64,000 nt of DNA from Strongylocentrotus droebachiensis (Eukaryota; Echinodermata; Echinoidea; Camarodonta; Strongylocentrotidae), in contig JAVYIG010000093.1 in assembly GCA_035222895.1 (NCBI GenBank), positions 496,001-560,000 on the forward strand. Direction: 5' to 3'. Below the pieces are notes generated by a model that ran no database searches, was not told the DNA's origin, and saw only the letters and a list, made by a program, of their open reading frames with translations. The position numbers and the translations under genes were made by a program. Positions 63,148 through 64,000 of this stretch are shown piece by piece; within the stretch, counting starts at the first letter, position 1; each line of letters begins with the position of its first letter.

Positions 63148-64000
63148 CTGTAAGACACACTAGTTGCATAGGAACTGCATCGAATATTTTAAAATGGGAA
63201 ATAATCTCTTAACTGTAATTTGTCATAATGTACTCATTGCACCTTATCATATCCCCATGCATACAAGTTTATTTATACATAATATCAGCTCAACTTTTAC
63301 TTTTATTATTACTATTTGTTTACAAAATGCTTCCTGTGATTTTAGAACAATCTTCTGAAGTAAAAACTAAATTTAATCTATATTAATTAAACAACAGAAT
63401 TGTATAACGCTACCAAGATATCATAATCATATTATTATTCCCCCTTCCCCCCCCCCCCCCCGTTGTTGAATGAAACTGGAACTTATTTCGTTACAAAAGC
63501 TGTGAGGGATATATGATTTGTTTTATTGCTTTTCCTTTGTGATATTGTCGGGCATAACCTTGCGTTCACAAGGAGAGAATGGTACTGAAATTTACAACAA
63601 TCACAAATAGAACTTTTTAAAAAAAATGTCAATCCGTGTTTTATTGACGTAAAAGGACGGATTTAATAAGTATGGTGGTGTGACCAAAGTTCGCGCGTGA
63701 CCTAAGTTCGCTATCTCAAAAAATCAGTAAGATTTCGAAAATCTGATATCACCAATGGAAAGAGGAACATAAATCTACTCGAACATGAAATTTTCTTTGG
63801 AATTGGGTACGAAATTGTGAAGATATAGACAAAAGATCGGCAAATTTTGCCATCTTTTGCGTCCGTTCCGAAAAATTATCAATTTACCGATAAGGGTCAG
63901 AAAATCTTCAATTTGAGAGCATATTTCCTCAAAATTGTAAGTAAAAAGTGGTACCAACTGATTGTATGATATAATGCCTTGCAAATTATGATATTATCTT
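63148..64000. other. Intron sequence upstream of exon 1
   Basis: Poly-C run at about 63446-63460; no signal-peptide exon ending in phase 2 could be identified. The gene therefore continues beyond the window edge. Confidence 0.45.

Noticed and set aside
1..64000. CRISPR array, operon-type gene clusters, rRNA or phage genes
   Set aside because: None seen. Repeats here are transposons, satellites and exon duplications of an animal genome.

Overview
This window looks like animal nuclear DNA from a deuterostome invertebrate, most likely an echinoderm such as a sea urchin. That placement is inference. It rests on short symmetric EGF exons in long AT-rich introns, one very large EGF-rich adhesion GPCR, abundant tRNA-headed SINEs, RTE-like and jockey/CR1-like LINE remnants, a DIRS-type recombinase remnant, and two repeats that carry a histone-type 3' stem-loop followed by the CAAGAAAGA downstream element known from sea urchin histone genes. 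No bacterial-style gene, rRNA or CRISPR array was seen.

One host gene dominates. It runs on the minus strand from at least 63147 (5' end beyond what I can place) to a TAA stop at 17510-17512. I resolve 33 coding exons by splice-site reading with matching phases throughout: an EMI domain (2 exons), 18 EGF-like exons, one Ig-like exon, a SEA domain (2 exons), a HormR-like domain (2 exons), a GAIN domain (3 exons), a GPS cleavage exon ending in the HL-T cleavage motif, and a family B2 seven-transmembrane region (4 exons). This gives about 1,630 codons without the missing signal-peptide exon. The product should be a self-cleaving adhesion GPCR with a long modular ectodomain. Every EGF exon, and the Ig exon, starts and ends in phase 1, so each can be duplicated, lost or skipped without changing frame. 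The window shows that happening: two EGF exons (46.8k, 48.3k) are near-identical tandem copies, a third (58.2k) has gained one in-frame codon, and a fourth (50.7k/54.6k) is split by a 3.8-kb LINE.

Layout: 1-5.9k is repeats (DIRS remnant, hAT-like MITEs, a tandem array with GAGACC palindromes, SINE). 5.9-14.7k is mostly featureless AT-rich DNA with a 659-bp TIR element at 7.4k, degenerate GTGCCCCTT-type arrays and a LINE tail. 14.7-17.3k is a nested composite repeat. 17.5-24.1k holds 7TM, GPS and GAIN exons. 24.3-26.6k is a transposon-like intron insert. 27.0-30.6k holds HormR, SEA and Ig exons. 31.5-39.6k holds EGF exons 9-18, and 39.6-41.4k a polypurine tract plus LINE. 42.0-48.4k holds EGF exons 4-8 with a minisatellite and a MITE family. 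50.7-54.6k is EGF exon 3 with its LINE. 57.3-59.1k holds a LINE fragment and EGF exons 1-2. 61.3-63.1k holds the EMI exons.

I see no second host gene. The 17.5 kb downstream of the stop codon contains only repeats and unassigned sequence.
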